DNA from: Prosthecobacter debontii
GTDB lineage: Bacteria; Verrucomicrobiota; Verrucomicrobiia; Verrucomicrobiales; Verrucomicrobiaceae
NCBI RefSeq assembly: GCF_900167535.1
Contig: NZ_FUYE01000022.1
Span: 1 to 64,000, forward strand
DNA: 64,000 nucleotides
Direction of reading: 5' to 3'
The notes under the pieces were generated by a model. It saw only the letters and a program-made list of their open reading frames with translations. It was not told the origin of the DNA and did no database searches. Shown piece by piece: positions 25,169-34,209 of the stretch (position 1 is the stretch's first letter; each line of letters begins with the position of its first letter). Made by a program: the position numbers and the translations under genes.

Positions 25169-26725
25169 CTACGGCTGAGGCCTTAAATCAAAGCAGGCCA
25201 GCTTCTCGCGCTGCCTAACAATGAGTTTACCGTTGCTCAAGGCCGGGGAGGAGCAGCCCATGCCTTCCACCTTGGCGCGACCGAGCTGATGGTAACCATC
25301 GGCGGAGGCTTTGACCATGCGCAGGTGGCTGCCGTTGTTCTCATACACGATGAGTTTGCCATCGGCGATGATGGGGGAGGTGATGGTGCTGTTCACCTCG
25401 TTCTCCAGCCAGTTCACCTTGCCCGTGGCCAGCTCCACACACTGATGTTTGTTGCCACAGGTGAGATAGACGTGGTCTTCATGGATGATGGGGCTGCCGC
25501 TGTAGCGCATGGTCACCCAGTAGTGGGACCACGCGGCCTTGGGCTCGGCTCCCTTCACATACTGATAGGCCCGCAGGCCCACGTCCTTAGCCCCGCTGTA
25601 GATGACCAGCCAATCGCCCTGCGTGACGGGGGTGGACTGACCGCCACCGGGCACGCTCCACAGCACCTTGCCATCGGCAGGAGAGAGGCCATAGACCGCA
25701 TTGCTCCCCACGATCAGCAGCACGGGTTCACCCGAGGCGGGATTCCAGAGCATGGGGCTGCCGGTATTTCCCTTCGCCTCTTTTTGCTCCCAGAGAAGGC
25801 TGCCATCCTTGGTCGAGAAGGCCTGGGCACGCCCGGCCGCCATATACACCGTATCATCCACCACCAGGGGGGAGGCGGCAGGGCCACCCACAGGCAGCTC
25901 GGCCTGCCACAGCATCTTGCCATCCTTTTGGTTCAGGCAATACAGATGGGTGCTGCCTGCGGCATAGACTTTCTCATCCACCACGGCGGCGGTGCTGCTA
26001 GAGCTGCGACCGGTGGGCTTGCCCTGCGCTTCAAATTTCCACAGCTCCTTACCCGTATTCAGGTCCAGACACACGACCACGTCCTTGGCGACCTTAATGG
26101 TGTTGGGCACGGCGGCCATCAGCTTGTCCTTCACAGGCTGGGAGAACTGCTCGTCTTCCATCCATTGCTTAAAGGCTTCGACATTGGCAAAGGGCTTGCC
26201 CTCACGCTTGGCCACCTTGCTCAGTTCCTCCAGAGGCAGGGCGGTTTTCCCGGCTTTGAAGCGAGACTCCACCCACTTGCCGAGGCTGATGTCTTCCTTC
26301 GGGGTGAGGTTTTCTTTACGCCAGGCCGCCATCCACTCGTCCAGCTTACTGCCACGCATGGCGGGCATGTTGAGGCGGGATTCCTCCAGCTTTTTCATGA
26401 GCTCGGGAGAGGCACCGCGATAGTTGAGCTGCTGCATCACCTCGGTATCGATCTCGCGCTGATCCGAGACGACCTTGTCATGCCAGACGACAGAGATGAA
26501 GACCTGTTCGCCAGCGACGACGGGGCTGCCGTGACCGCCATAGTGATCGCTGGGGATGAACTCACTCTCCCACACTTTTTTCAGCCCCTCCTCTGGGAAG
26601 CTTTCGCGAATGGGCGTGGTGTCGGTGGACAGCCCATCCCGAGCAGGCCCGCGCCACTGGGGCCAATCCGCGAGCGCAGTGGAGAGGGTGAGGAGGGAGA
26701 CGGAGAGTGAAAGAGGCAGTCTCAT
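25169..26725 (-). CDS. exported PQQ-like beta-propeller protein
   Basis: A 518-aa protein. After signal peptide MRLPLSLSVSLLTLSTALA the mature protein begins DWPQWRGPARDG, the hallmark of Verrucomicrobia/Planctomycetes PQQ-propeller proteins. Propeller repeats are visible as 'CLDLNTGKELWKF', 'YCLNQKDGKMLWQA', 'FSTKDGSLLWEQ', 'GLSPADGKVLWSV' and 'VELATGKVNWLE'. A helical insert at about 90-200 sits between blades. The catalytic residues of PQQ dehydrogenases cannot be recognised, so it is probably a binding or scaffold protein. Transcribed alone. Confidence 0.82.
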   Translation of the reverse strand: MRLPLSLSVSLLTLSTALADWPQWRGPARDGLSTDTTPIRESFPEEGLKKVWESEFIPSDHYGGHGSPVVAGEQVFISVVWHDKVVSDQREIDTEVMQQLNYRGASPELMKKLEESRLNMPAMRGSKLDEWMAAWRKENLTPKEDISLGKWVESRFKAGKTALPLEELSKVAKREGKPFANVEAFKQWMEDEQFSQPVKDKLMAAVPNTIKVAKDVVVCLDLNTGKELWKFEAQGKPTGRSSSSTAAVVDEKVYAAGSTHLYCLNQKDGKMLWQAELPVGGPAASPLVVDDTVYMAAGRAQAFSTKDGSLLWEQKEAKGNTGSPMLWNPASGEPVLLIVGSNAVYGLSPADGKVLWSVPGGGQSTPVTQGDWLVIYSGAKDVGLRAYQYVKGAEPKAAWSHYWVTMRYSGSPIIHEDHVYLTCGNKHQCVELATGKVNWLENEVNSTITSPIIADGKLIVYENNGSHLRMVKASADGYHQLGRAKVEGMGCSSPALSNGKLIVRQREKLACFDLRPQP

Positions 26726-26829
26726 GAGGGTGAAGTCTGTAGCGTCAACGAAGAGTCTGGCAGAAGCCTTTCAGTCACAGCAGGAGATTAAGATTGGCGA
26801 CGAGGAAGGCTTTTGGCAGACTGCCGCGT

Positions 26830-27366
26830 GTGAACTCCCCCGATCACATCCCTCCGACTCTCGTTCCCACCCTCAACGGGCGCCGACGTTGGCTCGCGAT
26901 CATCGAAGGTCTCGCTTTTTCATGGCTCCTGCTTATCGGTTATCTGGTGGTTTATAAAATGGAGCGGGTGAAAATCTGCCTACTCAACCACGACGGTTTT
27001 CCAGAGGAGCAGGCCAGGGCATTGACCATCATGCTCAAGTCAGAGCTCAGCAGCTTTATCCTTTATCTGCATCCTGAGTCCGTTTGGTCCACGCTCGGGG
27101 GCATCGGCTTAGCAGGCATCGGTTTTGGGCTTTTAAGCTCACGAATTCCAGAGGCACTGCACAGTCGCCTATTCCGATGGACCTGCATTGTCCTCGCCAC
27201 GGTTTTGTTTGCTTTATTTACCCCCTGGATCTCCATGCACACTTGTATGTGTGGGGGGCTGGATGACGAGACTTGGCTGGATGAAGTGCTCTTCATCATT
27301 CCCGGTGCACTCCTTTTGTTGGTCGCCCTCCGTCGCATCAGGAAAGCCCGTCATGTGTCCGTGTAA
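26830..27366 (+). CDS. membrane protein of unknown family (start uncertain)
   Basis: About 178 aa from GTG 26830 (TTG 26794 also possible). It has four probable membrane helices (about residues 22-40, 83-104, 118-135, 152-170). A conserved-looking loop CMCGGLDDETWLDEV lies before the last helix. It overlaps the following EF-hand protein gene by 14 bp, indicating an operon and likely joint function. No family recognised. Confidence 0.55.
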   Translation: MNSPDHIPPTLVPTLNGRRRWLAIIEGLAFSWLLLIGYLVVYKMERVKICLLNHDGFPEEQARALTIMLKSELSSFILYLHPESVWSTLGGIGLAGIGFGLLSSRIPEALHSRLFRWTCIVLATVLFALFTPWISMHTCMCGGLDDETWLDEVLFIIPGALLLLVALRRIRKARHVSV

Positions 27367-28099
27367 GCGCCAGCACCAGAGAGGGCTCGTGATGCTGGCA
27401 GGCTTGGTCAGCTTGTTCCTGGCACCATGCCTCGCAGCCCACCCAGCGGATATCACGCCGCTGCGTATCCAGATCCAGCCCCAGCGTGTGGACCTTCGCT
27501 TCACGCTCACCCTACTCACGTTAGGCCGCATGGCGAATCTGGACCCCGACGGCGACCACCAACTCAGCCCGCAGGAGCTCGAGGCTAGCCAGGGGCCGAT
27601 GATGGCCTTTCTGCAGAAGCATGTGCTTTTGAAGATCAATGACCAGCCGGTGACTCTGGGTGAGATCGTGCGATTTGAACCGCTGTGGCCACCGGCACCG
27701 AGCGTGGATCTACGGGAGATGGATCGGGCGGTGGATGTGACCTTTCAGCTCACCACCTCGGAGGTCGTGGCCAATTTGTGGATGGAGTTCGCGGGCTTTC
27801 CGCAACTGGGGGAGGCCGCCTCTATCCAGGCCACCTATGAGCAGGGCGAGCTGCTGACCCAGGTGCCCTTTACCCCTGGAGAGCCGGATTATCTCTATGA
27901 TACGGGTTTCGCCGTGGAATCACTCTTCCAGCCCGCCGCAGCACCTGCTCCCTCGGTCCCGGCGTCAACTGCCTGGACGGTGCGGATTTTACCCGGTGTG
28001 ACGACGCTCCTATTCCTCATCATCACCTGGAATCTGGTGAAGACCGTCGCAGGGCTAGTTCGAAAGCGAAGGAAAGGTGACCCGCCCTCATCCCCGTAG
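27353..28099 (+). CDS. exported, C-terminally anchored protein with one EF-hand-like loop
   Basis: A 248-aa protein from ATG 27353, with signal peptide (GLVMLAGLVSLFLAPCLA). DPDGDHQLSPQELE matches a calcium-binding EF-hand loop (D-x-D-G-D-x-x-L-x-x-x-E). A beta-rich domain follows to about 190, then a Pro/Ala linker and one membrane helix (VRILPGVTTLLFLIITWNLV) with a basic tail KRRKGDPP. The first in-frame ATG further upstream lies inside the preceding gene, so 27353 is preferred. Likely a periplasm-facing, membrane-tethered calcium-responsive protein; function unknown. Confidence 0.65.
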   Translation: MCPCKRQHQRGLVMLAGLVSLFLAPCLAAHPADITPLRIQIQPQRVDLRFTLTLLTLGRMANLDPDGDHQLSPQELEASQGPMMAFLQKHVLLKINDQPVTLGEIVRFEPLWPPAPSVDLREMDRAVDVTFQLTTSEVVANLWMEFAGFPQLGEAASIQATYEQGELLTQVPFTPGEPDYLYDTGFAVESLFQPAAAPAPSVPASTAWTVRILPGVTTLLFLIITWNLVKTVAGLVRKRRKGDPPSSP

Positions 28100-28140
28100 G
28101 GTTGACAAGCGGCCTGCATTCTGGCCGAGTAACACCCCTC

Positions 28141-30225
28141 ATGAGAGTCCCAACCAGCCTTTTGGCCCTACTGTCGTTCAGTCTCGCCGCGCAAGCGGCC
28201 ACCACGGAGCGTGATGTCGTCATCTACGGCGGCACCTGCGCCGCCATCACCGCTGCTGTGCAGGTGAAAAAGATGGGCAAGTCCGTCATCGTGGTCAGCC
28301 CGGATAAGCACATCGGCGGCCTCAGCAGTGGCGGTCTGGGCTTTACCGATACCGGTAACAAAGCCGTGATCGGCGGTCTCTCCCGTGAGTTTTACCACCG
28401 CATCTACATGCACTACCAGAAGGATGAATCCTGGGTGCAGCAGAAGAAGAGCGAGTATGGCAACAAGGGCCAGGGCACCCCGGCCATGGATGGTGAAAAC
28501 CGCACCATGTGGATCTTTGAACCAAGTGCTGCGGAGAAAGTCTTCGAAGCCTGGGTGAAGGAAGAAGGCATCGAGGTTGTCCGTGACGCTTGGCTGGACC
28601 GCGCCAAGGGCGTGAAGAAAGAGGGCGATAAGATCGTCGCCATCACCACCCTGGACGGCAACACCTATGCCGGAAAGATGTTCCTAGACACCACCTATGA
28701 GGGCGACCTCATGGCCGCAGCCGGGCTGGACTACCACGTCGGTCGCGAGGCCAACAGCGTGTATGGTGAGGAGCACAATGGCATCCAGGTGGGCGTGCTG
28801 CACCATCGCCACCACTTCGGTGCGGTGGATAAGCCCATCAGCCCGTACAAGGTCCCTGGCGACCCCAAAAGCGGCGTGCTGGCCCGCATCAGCACGGAAG
28901 ATCCCGGCGTGAAGGGCGAGGGCGACAAGCGCGTGCAGGCCTACTGCTTCCGCGCCTGCTACACCAACGATGCCGGCAACCTCATCCCCTTCCCCAAACC
29001 CGAGAAGTATGATGCCAGCCAGTATGAACTGATCCTGCGCGTCCTCGATGCCGGTTGGCGGGAAGTCTTCCACAAATTCGATCCCGTGCCTAACCACAAG
29101 ACCGACACGAACAACCACGGCCCCTTCAGCTTTGATAACATCGGCTACAACTACGAGTATCCCGAAGCCAGTTATGAAAAGCGCAAAGAGATCATCGAAG
29201 AGCACCGCACCTATCAGCAGGGCCTGCTTTGGTTCCTGGCCAATGACCCGCGCGTGCCGGAAGACGTGCGCAAGGAGATGAACACCTGGGGCCTGCCCAA
29301 GGATGAATTCACCGACAATGGCAACTGGTCTCACCAGCTCTACATCCGCGAGGCCCGCCGCATGATCGGCCACTTCGTGATGACGGAGAACGAACTGCGT
29401 AAGATCAAACCCACCCCCGACTCTGTCGGCATGGGCAGCTACACCATCGATAGCCACAACGTGCAGCGCTACATCACCCCTGAGGGTTATGTGCAAAACG
29501 AAGGCGACATCGGCGTGAGCACCAATGGCCCGTATGCCATCGCCTACGGCTCCCTCGTGCCGAAAGAAGGTCAGGCCTCCAACCTCCTCGTTCCCGTGGC
29601 CATGTCCGCCAGCCACATCGCCTACGGTTCCATCCGCATGGAGCCTGTGTTCATGATCCTGGGTCAGTCCGCCGCCACCGCCGCCGTCTTTGCCCTGGAG
29701 GAAAACATCCCCGTCCAGAAGGTGTCCTACGACAAGCTGCGCGAGCGCCTGCTGAAGGATGGTCAGATCCTCGAATACAGCGGCCCGACCAGCGTGCGTG
29801 GTGTCGATCCGAAAGGCATGAAGGGCGTCATCGTCGATGACGAGCAGGCGCTCAAAGCCGGTCACTGGCAGGAAAGCGGTGCCGCCAAGAAATTCATCGG
29901 CAACGGCTACAGCCATGATGGCAACAGCAGCAAAGGTGAAAACACCGCCGCCTTCCGCGCCACCCTGCCTCAGGCTGGCCGCTACGAAGTCTTCTTCGCC
30001 TATCCCGCCACCACCAACCGCGCCAGCAATGTGCCAGTCGTCGTCAAACACCAAGGTGGCGAAACCAAGGTCATCGTGAATCAAAAAGAACCCGGCACCA
30101 GCGAAGACGGCCTCAGCGTCTCCCTGGGCATGTTCGAATTTGACACCACCGCCGAGGTCAGCGTCTCCACCGCAGGCACCGATGGCTACGTGGTGCTCGA
30201 CGCCGTGCAGTGGATCCGCCGCTAA
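28141..30225 (+). CDS. exported FAD-dependent oxidoreductase with golvesin-like tail
   Basis: A 694-aa protein from ATG 28141 (signal MRVPTSLLALLSFSLAAQA). DVVIYGGTCAAITAAVQVKKMGKSVIVVSPDKHIGG is an atypical dinucleotide-binding motif (GGTCAA for GxGxxG), matching the FAD_oxidored family. LGFTDTGNKAVIGGLSREF and FLDTTYEGDLMAAAGL are family blocks. The last ~130 residues (VIVDDEQALKAGHWQES...GYVVLDAVQWIRR) resemble the golvesin C-terminal carbohydrate-binding-like domain. Such proteins are frequent in Planctomycetes and Verrucomicrobia and may oxidise xylitol-like or glycan substrates; unproven here. Confidence 0.8.
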   Translation: MRVPTSLLALLSFSLAAQAATTERDVVIYGGTCAAITAAVQVKKMGKSVIVVSPDKHIGGLSSGGLGFTDTGNKAVIGGLSREFYHRIYMHYQKDESWVQQKKSEYGNKGQGTPAMDGENRTMWIFEPSAAEKVFEAWVKEEGIEVVRDAWLDRAKGVKKEGDKIVAITTLDGNTYAGKMFLDTTYEGDLMAAAGLDYHVGREANSVYGEEHNGIQVGVLHHRHHFGAVDKPISPYKVPGDPKSGVLARISTEDPGVKGEGDKRVQAYCFRACYTNDAGNLIPFPKPEKYDASQYELILRVLDAGWREVFHKFDPVPNHKTDTNNHGPFSFDNIGYNYEYPEASYEKRKEIIEEHRTYQQGLLWFLANDPRVPEDVRKEMNTWGLPKDEFTDNGNWSHQLYIREARRMIGHFVMTENELRKIKPTPDSVGMGSYTIDSHNVQRYITPEGYVQNEGDIGVSTNGPYAIAYGSLVPKEGQASNLLVPVAMSASHIAYGSIRMEPVFMILGQSAATAAVFALEENIPVQKVSYDKLRERLLKDGQILEYSGPTSVRGVDPKGMKGVIVDDEQALKAGHWQESGAAKKFIGNGYSHDGNSSKGENTAAFRATLPQAGRYEVFFAYPATTNRASNVPVVVKHQGGETKVIVNQKEPGTSEDGLSVSLGMFEFDTTAEVSVSTAGTDGYVVLDAVQWIRR

Positions 30226-30254
30226 GCGAAAACCGAGAGATTCGTTTGCACTTG

Positions 30255-30283
30255 AAGCCCGGTCTCATCGACCGGGCTTTTTG
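30255..30283 (+). terminator. terminator of the FAD oxidoreductase gene
   Basis: AAGCCCGGTC (30255-30264) pairs with GACCGGGCTT (30270-30279), loop TCATC, followed by TTT, about 30 bp after the stop. Confidence 0.85.
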
Positions 30284-30351
30284 TTCGTCCGTTTTATCGA
30301 TATAAAGGTTAACCGGGCAAGATCGTCACAACACGTCATACTCCACCCACC

Positions 30352-30762
30352 TCATCGCAGGAGCAGCCAGGCCAGCATCAGCCCACGGGCCGTCCAGGCC
30401 AGGGTGCGGAGCCAGTTGGTCCGGATCAGCCGACGAATCAGCGGCTCAGACCAGCCCTCCAGCGTCAGGCGATTGTGCACGGGCACCTGCATGAAGAAGG
30501 TGGAGGCCCAGGCGAGGACAATGAAGCCCAAGCTCGCCAAGAAAAGAGGCTGTGTCTCTCCCTGCCATAGCAGCCAAGCGGCAGTCGCCGACTCCAGCAG
30601 GATCAAGGGGCCTACGACGAAGGAGATGCGCAGGCAGTGCCCGACGTGATAACGCTCGAAAGCCTCACGCCCGACCTCCAGAAACAGCGGATACTGGACG
30701 ATCTGCACATGCCAGATGAGGCCCACCAATGCCCAAGTGATGAAGGTGTGGATCAGCAGCAT
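30352..30762 (-). CDS. four-helix membrane protein of unknown function
   Basis: A 136-aa protein from ATG 30762 (MLLIHTFITWALVG). It has four hydrophobic helices (about 5-22, 50-68, 75-95, 115-133). Conserved-looking polar residues: WHVQIVQYPLF, F.RYH...HC. This is a small integral membrane protein with the pattern of a DUF-type family I cannot name with certainty. An upstream frame extension to 30846 would overlap the divergent FKBP gene. Converges with the FAD gene terminator. Confidence 0.55.
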   Translation of the reverse strand: MLLIHTFITWALVGLIWHVQIVQYPLFLEVGREAFERYHVGHCLRISFVVGPLILLESATAAWLLWQGETQPLFLASLGFIVLAWASTFFMQVPVHNRLTLEGWSEPLIRRLIRTNWLRTLAWTARGLMLAWLLLR

Positions 30763-30863
30763 GACGGGTGAAGGGGTTCTCGCGATTCCCCTCATTAAAG
30801 CATCGAGATGACAGTTGCCAATCCCCGCACATGCAGGCATGGACAAATTCAGTCATTCCCTTC

Positions 30864-31274
30864 ATGTCAGGTCACTCTCCTCTCGAACTCGGTAAAGCCT
30901 TCCTCGCAGAAAACGCCAGCAAACCTGGCGTCATCACCACGGCCAGCGGCCTGCAATACCTCGTGCTGGAGGAAGGCCCTGAAGGAGGCACCCGCCCGAC
31001 CTTAAAAGACACGGTGGTGGTGCATTATCGCGGCACCTCGCTTCAAGGCGTGGAGTTTGACAGTTCCTACCGCCGGGACGAGCCCGCTGAGTTTCCGCTG
31101 AAGCGCGTCATCAAGGGCTGGAAGGAAGGCCTGCAGCTCATGAAGGAAGGCGATAAATTCCGATTCTTCGTCCCCACCAAGCTGGCCTATGGAGCCCGTG
31201 GTTCAGGGCTGGAGATCGCCCCGCATGAGAGCCTCATCTTTGAGGTGCACCTGCTCAAGGTGTGGGCGGATTGA
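30864..31274 (+). CDS. FKBP-type peptidyl-prolyl cis-trans isomerase
   Basis: A 136-aa protein from ATG 30864 (MSGHSPLELGKAFLAENASK). After the helical segment typical of FKBP/Mip proteins (GLQYLVLEEG) come VVVHYRGTSLQGVEFDSSYRR, FPLKRVIKGWKEGLQLMKEGDKFRFFVP and LAYGARGSG...LIFEVHLLKV, all conserved FKBP motifs. No export signal from this start, so probably cytoplasmic. The alternative ATG at 30831 would add 11 residues. Catalyses proline isomerisation in folding. Confidence 0.9.
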   Translation: MSGHSPLELGKAFLAENASKPGVITTASGLQYLVLEEGPEGGTRPTLKDTVVVHYRGTSLQGVEFDSSYRRDEPAEFPLKRVIKGWKEGLQLMKEGDKFRFFVPTKLAYGARGSGLEIAPHESLIFEVHLLKVWAD

Positions 31275-31282
31275 GGGCAGAG

Positions 31283-31365
31283 TTTCAGTAAACGGTGTTC
31301 AGTAAACAGTGATCGGTTTCGATCCAAGTGTCACACTGAACACTGAACACTGAACACTGATCACC
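31283..31365. repeat. short tandem and inverted repeats (CACTGAA heptamers)
   Basis: Between two convergent genes, four near-perfect CACTGAA heptamers run from 31333 to 31360. Opposite lies TTCAGTAAACGGTG / TTCAGTAAACAGTG, a 14-bp direct duplication (31283-31310) that resembles the reverse complement of the heptamers. The layout (heptamers facing a related duplicate) parallels the 17606-17816 element. Confidence 0.6.
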
Positions 31366-32341
31366 GTCCCACGCGCCGACGGCGGAAGCAGGCCAAGGCG
31401 ATCCCTGCCAACATCAGCATCCCTCGGGACGGCTCCGGCGCGGCGATGATGTTCTGAATCTCGGACTGCGTCAGCGCGGTATCGAACATGGCGAGGTAAT
31501 CCATGGCGCCGTTGAAGGACTTGCGCTGATTGGTCGTGCCGGTGCCTGCGGATTCGCCTCCCAGTTGCAGGGTCGTGTTCGAGTTCGGGCTGATCCAGGT
31601 GGTGGTGTTGCTGGAGAAGGTCTGCATCTGGCCATTCGGACCGACCACATAGAAGGTCACCTGCCCGGTGGTTTTGTCTGCATCGCCAAAATCATTCAGC
31701 ACCATGGCGATGTCATACCATTCGCCCACGACCAAGCTCAATGCCGAGGTGATGTAAGAGTGGCTGGCACCGGAGGCCGTCTGCCCGATCCCGGTATTCG
31801 CCGCCGCAGTGTAGTAGTAGAGCTGCCCCGTGGTGGAGAGTCCGAACATGTAGCCCTTGGAGGCGAGATCGGGTTCCGACCACCCCCCAAAGCCGTTGCT
31901 GACGATCCATTGGTTCGTGCCGTCATCCAGGCCAGAGATGGCCCCATCCCAGCGCATGCGGGTGATCATGGTCGAGGAGCCCGTGACGCTGGCATTGATG
32001 GATTGCAAGGTCGCGGCAGAGACCGTGTCGGCATTGGTAGAGCCAGGATTCTGCACCGTCACCACCGGGCTGAATTTCAGGCCATGCCCTGAAGCCGACT
32101 GAGCCGTGCCGCCGTAGGGGCCTGTGCCGGGAACAGAGACCCAGGAGAGGTTATTGAAGTTCGATGACGAAACCGCATGGGCATTCGCTGAGGAGTCGAT
32201 GACCTGGGTGTAGGTCGCACTCGTGCCCACCGTGCCGCCATCAAAGAGCCAAAGCGAGTCCGCCTCCAACAACGTCGCTGCTGGGCTCAGCGAAGTGATC
32301 AGGACAAGCGCAAGGGTGGCGAGGGATGCACAAACTTTCAT
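31361..32341 (-). CDS. PEP-CTERM-sorted LamG-like protein
   Basis: A 326-aa protein with a signal peptide, a concanavalin-like LamG region (residues about 115-290: GEWYDIAMVLNDFGDADKTTGQVTFYVVG, FNGAMDYLAMFDTAL) and a C-terminal sorting signal: APEPS, a hydrophobic helix GMLMLAGIALACF, then FRRRRVGR. That is the PEP-CTERM pattern recognised by exosortase in Gram-negative bacteria that make exopolysaccharide. Exosortase itself is not in this window. Converges on FKBP across a repeat region. Confidence 0.85.
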   Translation of the reverse strand: MKVCASLATLALVLITSLSPAATLLEADSLWLFDGGTVGTSATYTQVIDSSANAHAVSSSNFNNLSWVSVPGTGPYGGTAQSASGHGLKFSPVVTVQNPGSTNADTVSAATLQSINASVTGSSTMITRMRWDGAISGLDDGTNQWIVSNGFGGWSEPDLASKGYMFGLSTTGQLYYYTAAANTGIGQTASGASHSYITSALSLVVGEWYDIAMVLNDFGDADKTTGQVTFYVVGPNGQMQTFSSNTTTWISPNSNTTLQLGGESAGTGTTNQRKSFNGAMDYLAMFDTALTQSEIQNIIAAPEPSRGMLMLAGIALACFRRRRVGR

Positions 32342-32610
32342 GGCGGGGGGGAACCAGTTTTCCTCAATTCAACGCCCTTTATCAACACTTTATTGAATCG
32401 AATCCGAATTCTATGGATTGAAAGCCCGACATCTTTGGACCTGCATGCCGAGCGATCCGCCTCGACATGAATCCGAATAGACGCGCTTGTCACCTGAGAG
32501 GTGGATACCTGCCAAATCCAAGGTTTCTGGATTTGAGTCGGCTCCAGCGAGGTCATGAAGCCCTCAGACGGTGAAATTTCATCCCCTCGGAGTTCGTTGA
32601 TGCGGGTCTC

Positions 32611-34209
32611 ATGATCCGCCGACTGTTCCTCTTCTCGATTTCGCTCTGCCTGACCAGCGCAGCTTTGGCCGACCTCAGCGGCACGCGGCCGAATATCCTC
32701 TTCATCCTCACCGATGACCAGGGCTATGGCGATCTCTCCGCGCATGGTAACCCGATCCTGAAAACGCCCCATCTCGATCAACTGCGGAGTGAAAGCGTGC
32801 GCTTCAGCGACTTCATGGTCAGCCCCACCTGCGCCCCTACCCGCAGCGCCATCCAGACGGGACGGCATGAGTTTCGCAACGGCATCACCCACACTATCCT
32901 GGAGCGTGAACGCATGGACCCGAAGGCCATCACCATCGCCCAAGTGCTGAAGGACGCCGGCTACACCACCGGCATCTTTGGCAAGTGGCACCTCGGGGAT
33001 GAGCCTGAATACCGACCCACGAGCCGTGGCTTTGACGAACAATTCATCCACGGCGGCGGCGGCATCGGCCAGAGCTACCCTGGAAGCTGTGGCGATGCCC
33101 CGGGCAATGGTTATTTCGACCCCGCCATTCTCCATAACGACAAGTTTGTTAAAACCAAGGGTTACTGCACCGACATCTTCTTCACGCAAGCCACGGAGTG
33201 GATCGAATCCGTCAAAGGCAAGCAGCCCTTCTACTGCCATCTGGCCACCAATGCCCCGCACAGCCCCTACATCGCCCGTCCGGAAGACAAGGCCCTGTAT
33301 GATGGTAAAGTGCCGGATGATGATGTGGCCAACTTCTTTGGCATGATCCACAACATCGATGAAAACGTGGCCAAGCTGATGGCCAAGCTCCAGGAATGGG
33401 GCATCGCCGAAAACACCCTCGTCATCTTCATGAATGACAATGGCGGCACCGCTGGCGTGAAGGTTTACAACGCCAACATGCGTGGCTCCAAAGGCAGTCC
33501 CTGGATCGGTGGCACCCGTGCCATGTCCTTCTGGCGCTGGCCTAACCATCTGAAACCCGCCGATTGTGAGGCCCTCACCGCCCATGTGGATGTCTTCCGC
33601 ACCTGGGCCGCGCTGGCTGGGGCCAAGCTGAGCCCTGCTGCCGAAGCCCAAGTCGAAGGTCGTAACCTGCTGCCCCTGCTCGAAGATCCGCAGAGCGCCT
33701 GGGAGCCCCGCACCCTCTTCACCCACGTGGGCCGCTGGCAGAAAGGCACGGACTACAACCTGGCGAAAACCCGCAACGCCAGCATCCGCACCCCGCAGTA
33801 TGAACTCGTGGCGGAAGCCGCACGCCCTCAACCCGGCAAAGCGAAAGCCAAGGCCAAGGCCCCAGCCGCCGCTCAGCCTGCGGTTCCAGGCTGGCAGCTC
33901 TTTGATGTGAAGGCCGACCCCTCCCAGACCCGCAACATCGCCGAGGAGAAGCCTGAGGTGGTGAAAGAAATGCTGGCCAGCTATGACCAGTGGTGGGCCT
34001 CCCTGAAAGGTCAGGCCGATCTCAATGAAGCCGCCAAAGGCCCAAAGCTGAACCCCTTTGCGGAGAAATACTGGAAGCAATTCGGCGGCAGCCCCAGCGC
34101 CGAAGATCTGGCCCGCATGGACCCTGACAAAGCCTGGACCTTCGAGGCCCAACGCGCCAAGAAAGCGGTGAAGAACTCGGGTCGATTGGAGGGGTGCGGA
34201 GATATTTAA
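32611..34209 (+). CDS. FGly-type sulfatase (arylsulfatase A family)
   Basis: A 532-aa exported protein (signal MIRRLFLFSISLCLTSAALA). RPNILFILTDDQGYGD gives the metal-binding aspartates. The active-site motif SPTCAPTRSAIQTGR has Cys74, converted to formylglycine in active sulfatases. GKWHLGDE and HLATNAPHSPY follow, plus MNDNGG. It should hydrolyse sulfate esters of a polysaccharide. The last ten codons (GRLEGCGDI) lie inside an inverted-repeat arm (34180-34225), so the natural C-terminus was altered by that repeat. Confidence 0.88.
   Translation: MIRRLFLFSISLCLTSAALADLSGTRPNILFILTDDQGYGDLSAHGNPILKTPHLDQLRSESVRFSDFMVSPTCAPTRSAIQTGRHEFRNGITHTILERERMDPKAITIAQVLKDAGYTTGIFGKWHLGDEPEYRPTSRGFDEQFIHGGGGIGQSYPGSCGDAPGNGYFDPAILHNDKFVKTKGYCTDIFFTQATEWIESVKGKQPFYCHLATNAPHSPYIARPEDKALYDGKVPDDDVANFFGMIHNIDENVAKLMAKLQEWGIAENTLVIFMNDNGGTAGVKVYNANMRGSKGSPWIGGTRAMSFWRWPNHLKPADCEALTAHVDVFRTWAALAGAKLSPAAEAQVEGRNLLPLLEDPQSAWEPRTLFTHVGRWQKGTDYNLAKTRNASIRTPQYELVAEAARPQPGKAKAKAKAPAAAQPAVPGWQLFDVKADPSQTRNIAEEKPEVVKEMLASYDQWWASLKGQADLNEAAKGPKLNPFAEKYWKQFGGSPSAEDLARMDPDKAWTFEAQRAKKAVKNSGRLEGCGDI

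Noticed and set aside
25289..26710. 473-codon plus-strand frame opposite the PQQ-propeller gene
   Set aside because: Antisense shadow of a strongly coding minus-strand gene with signal peptide and propeller repeats.
28684..30084. 466-codon minus-strand frame opposite the FAD oxidoreductase
   Set aside because: The FAD-binding and golvesin-like motifs on the plus strand are decisive; the antisense frame lacks any.
32338..34152. Long minus-strand frame (about 600 codons) opposite sulfatase 1
   Set aside because: It mirrors the sulfatase frame, has no recognisable domain and a Val/Gly/Ala/His composition typical of an antisense frame of GC-rich coding DNA.
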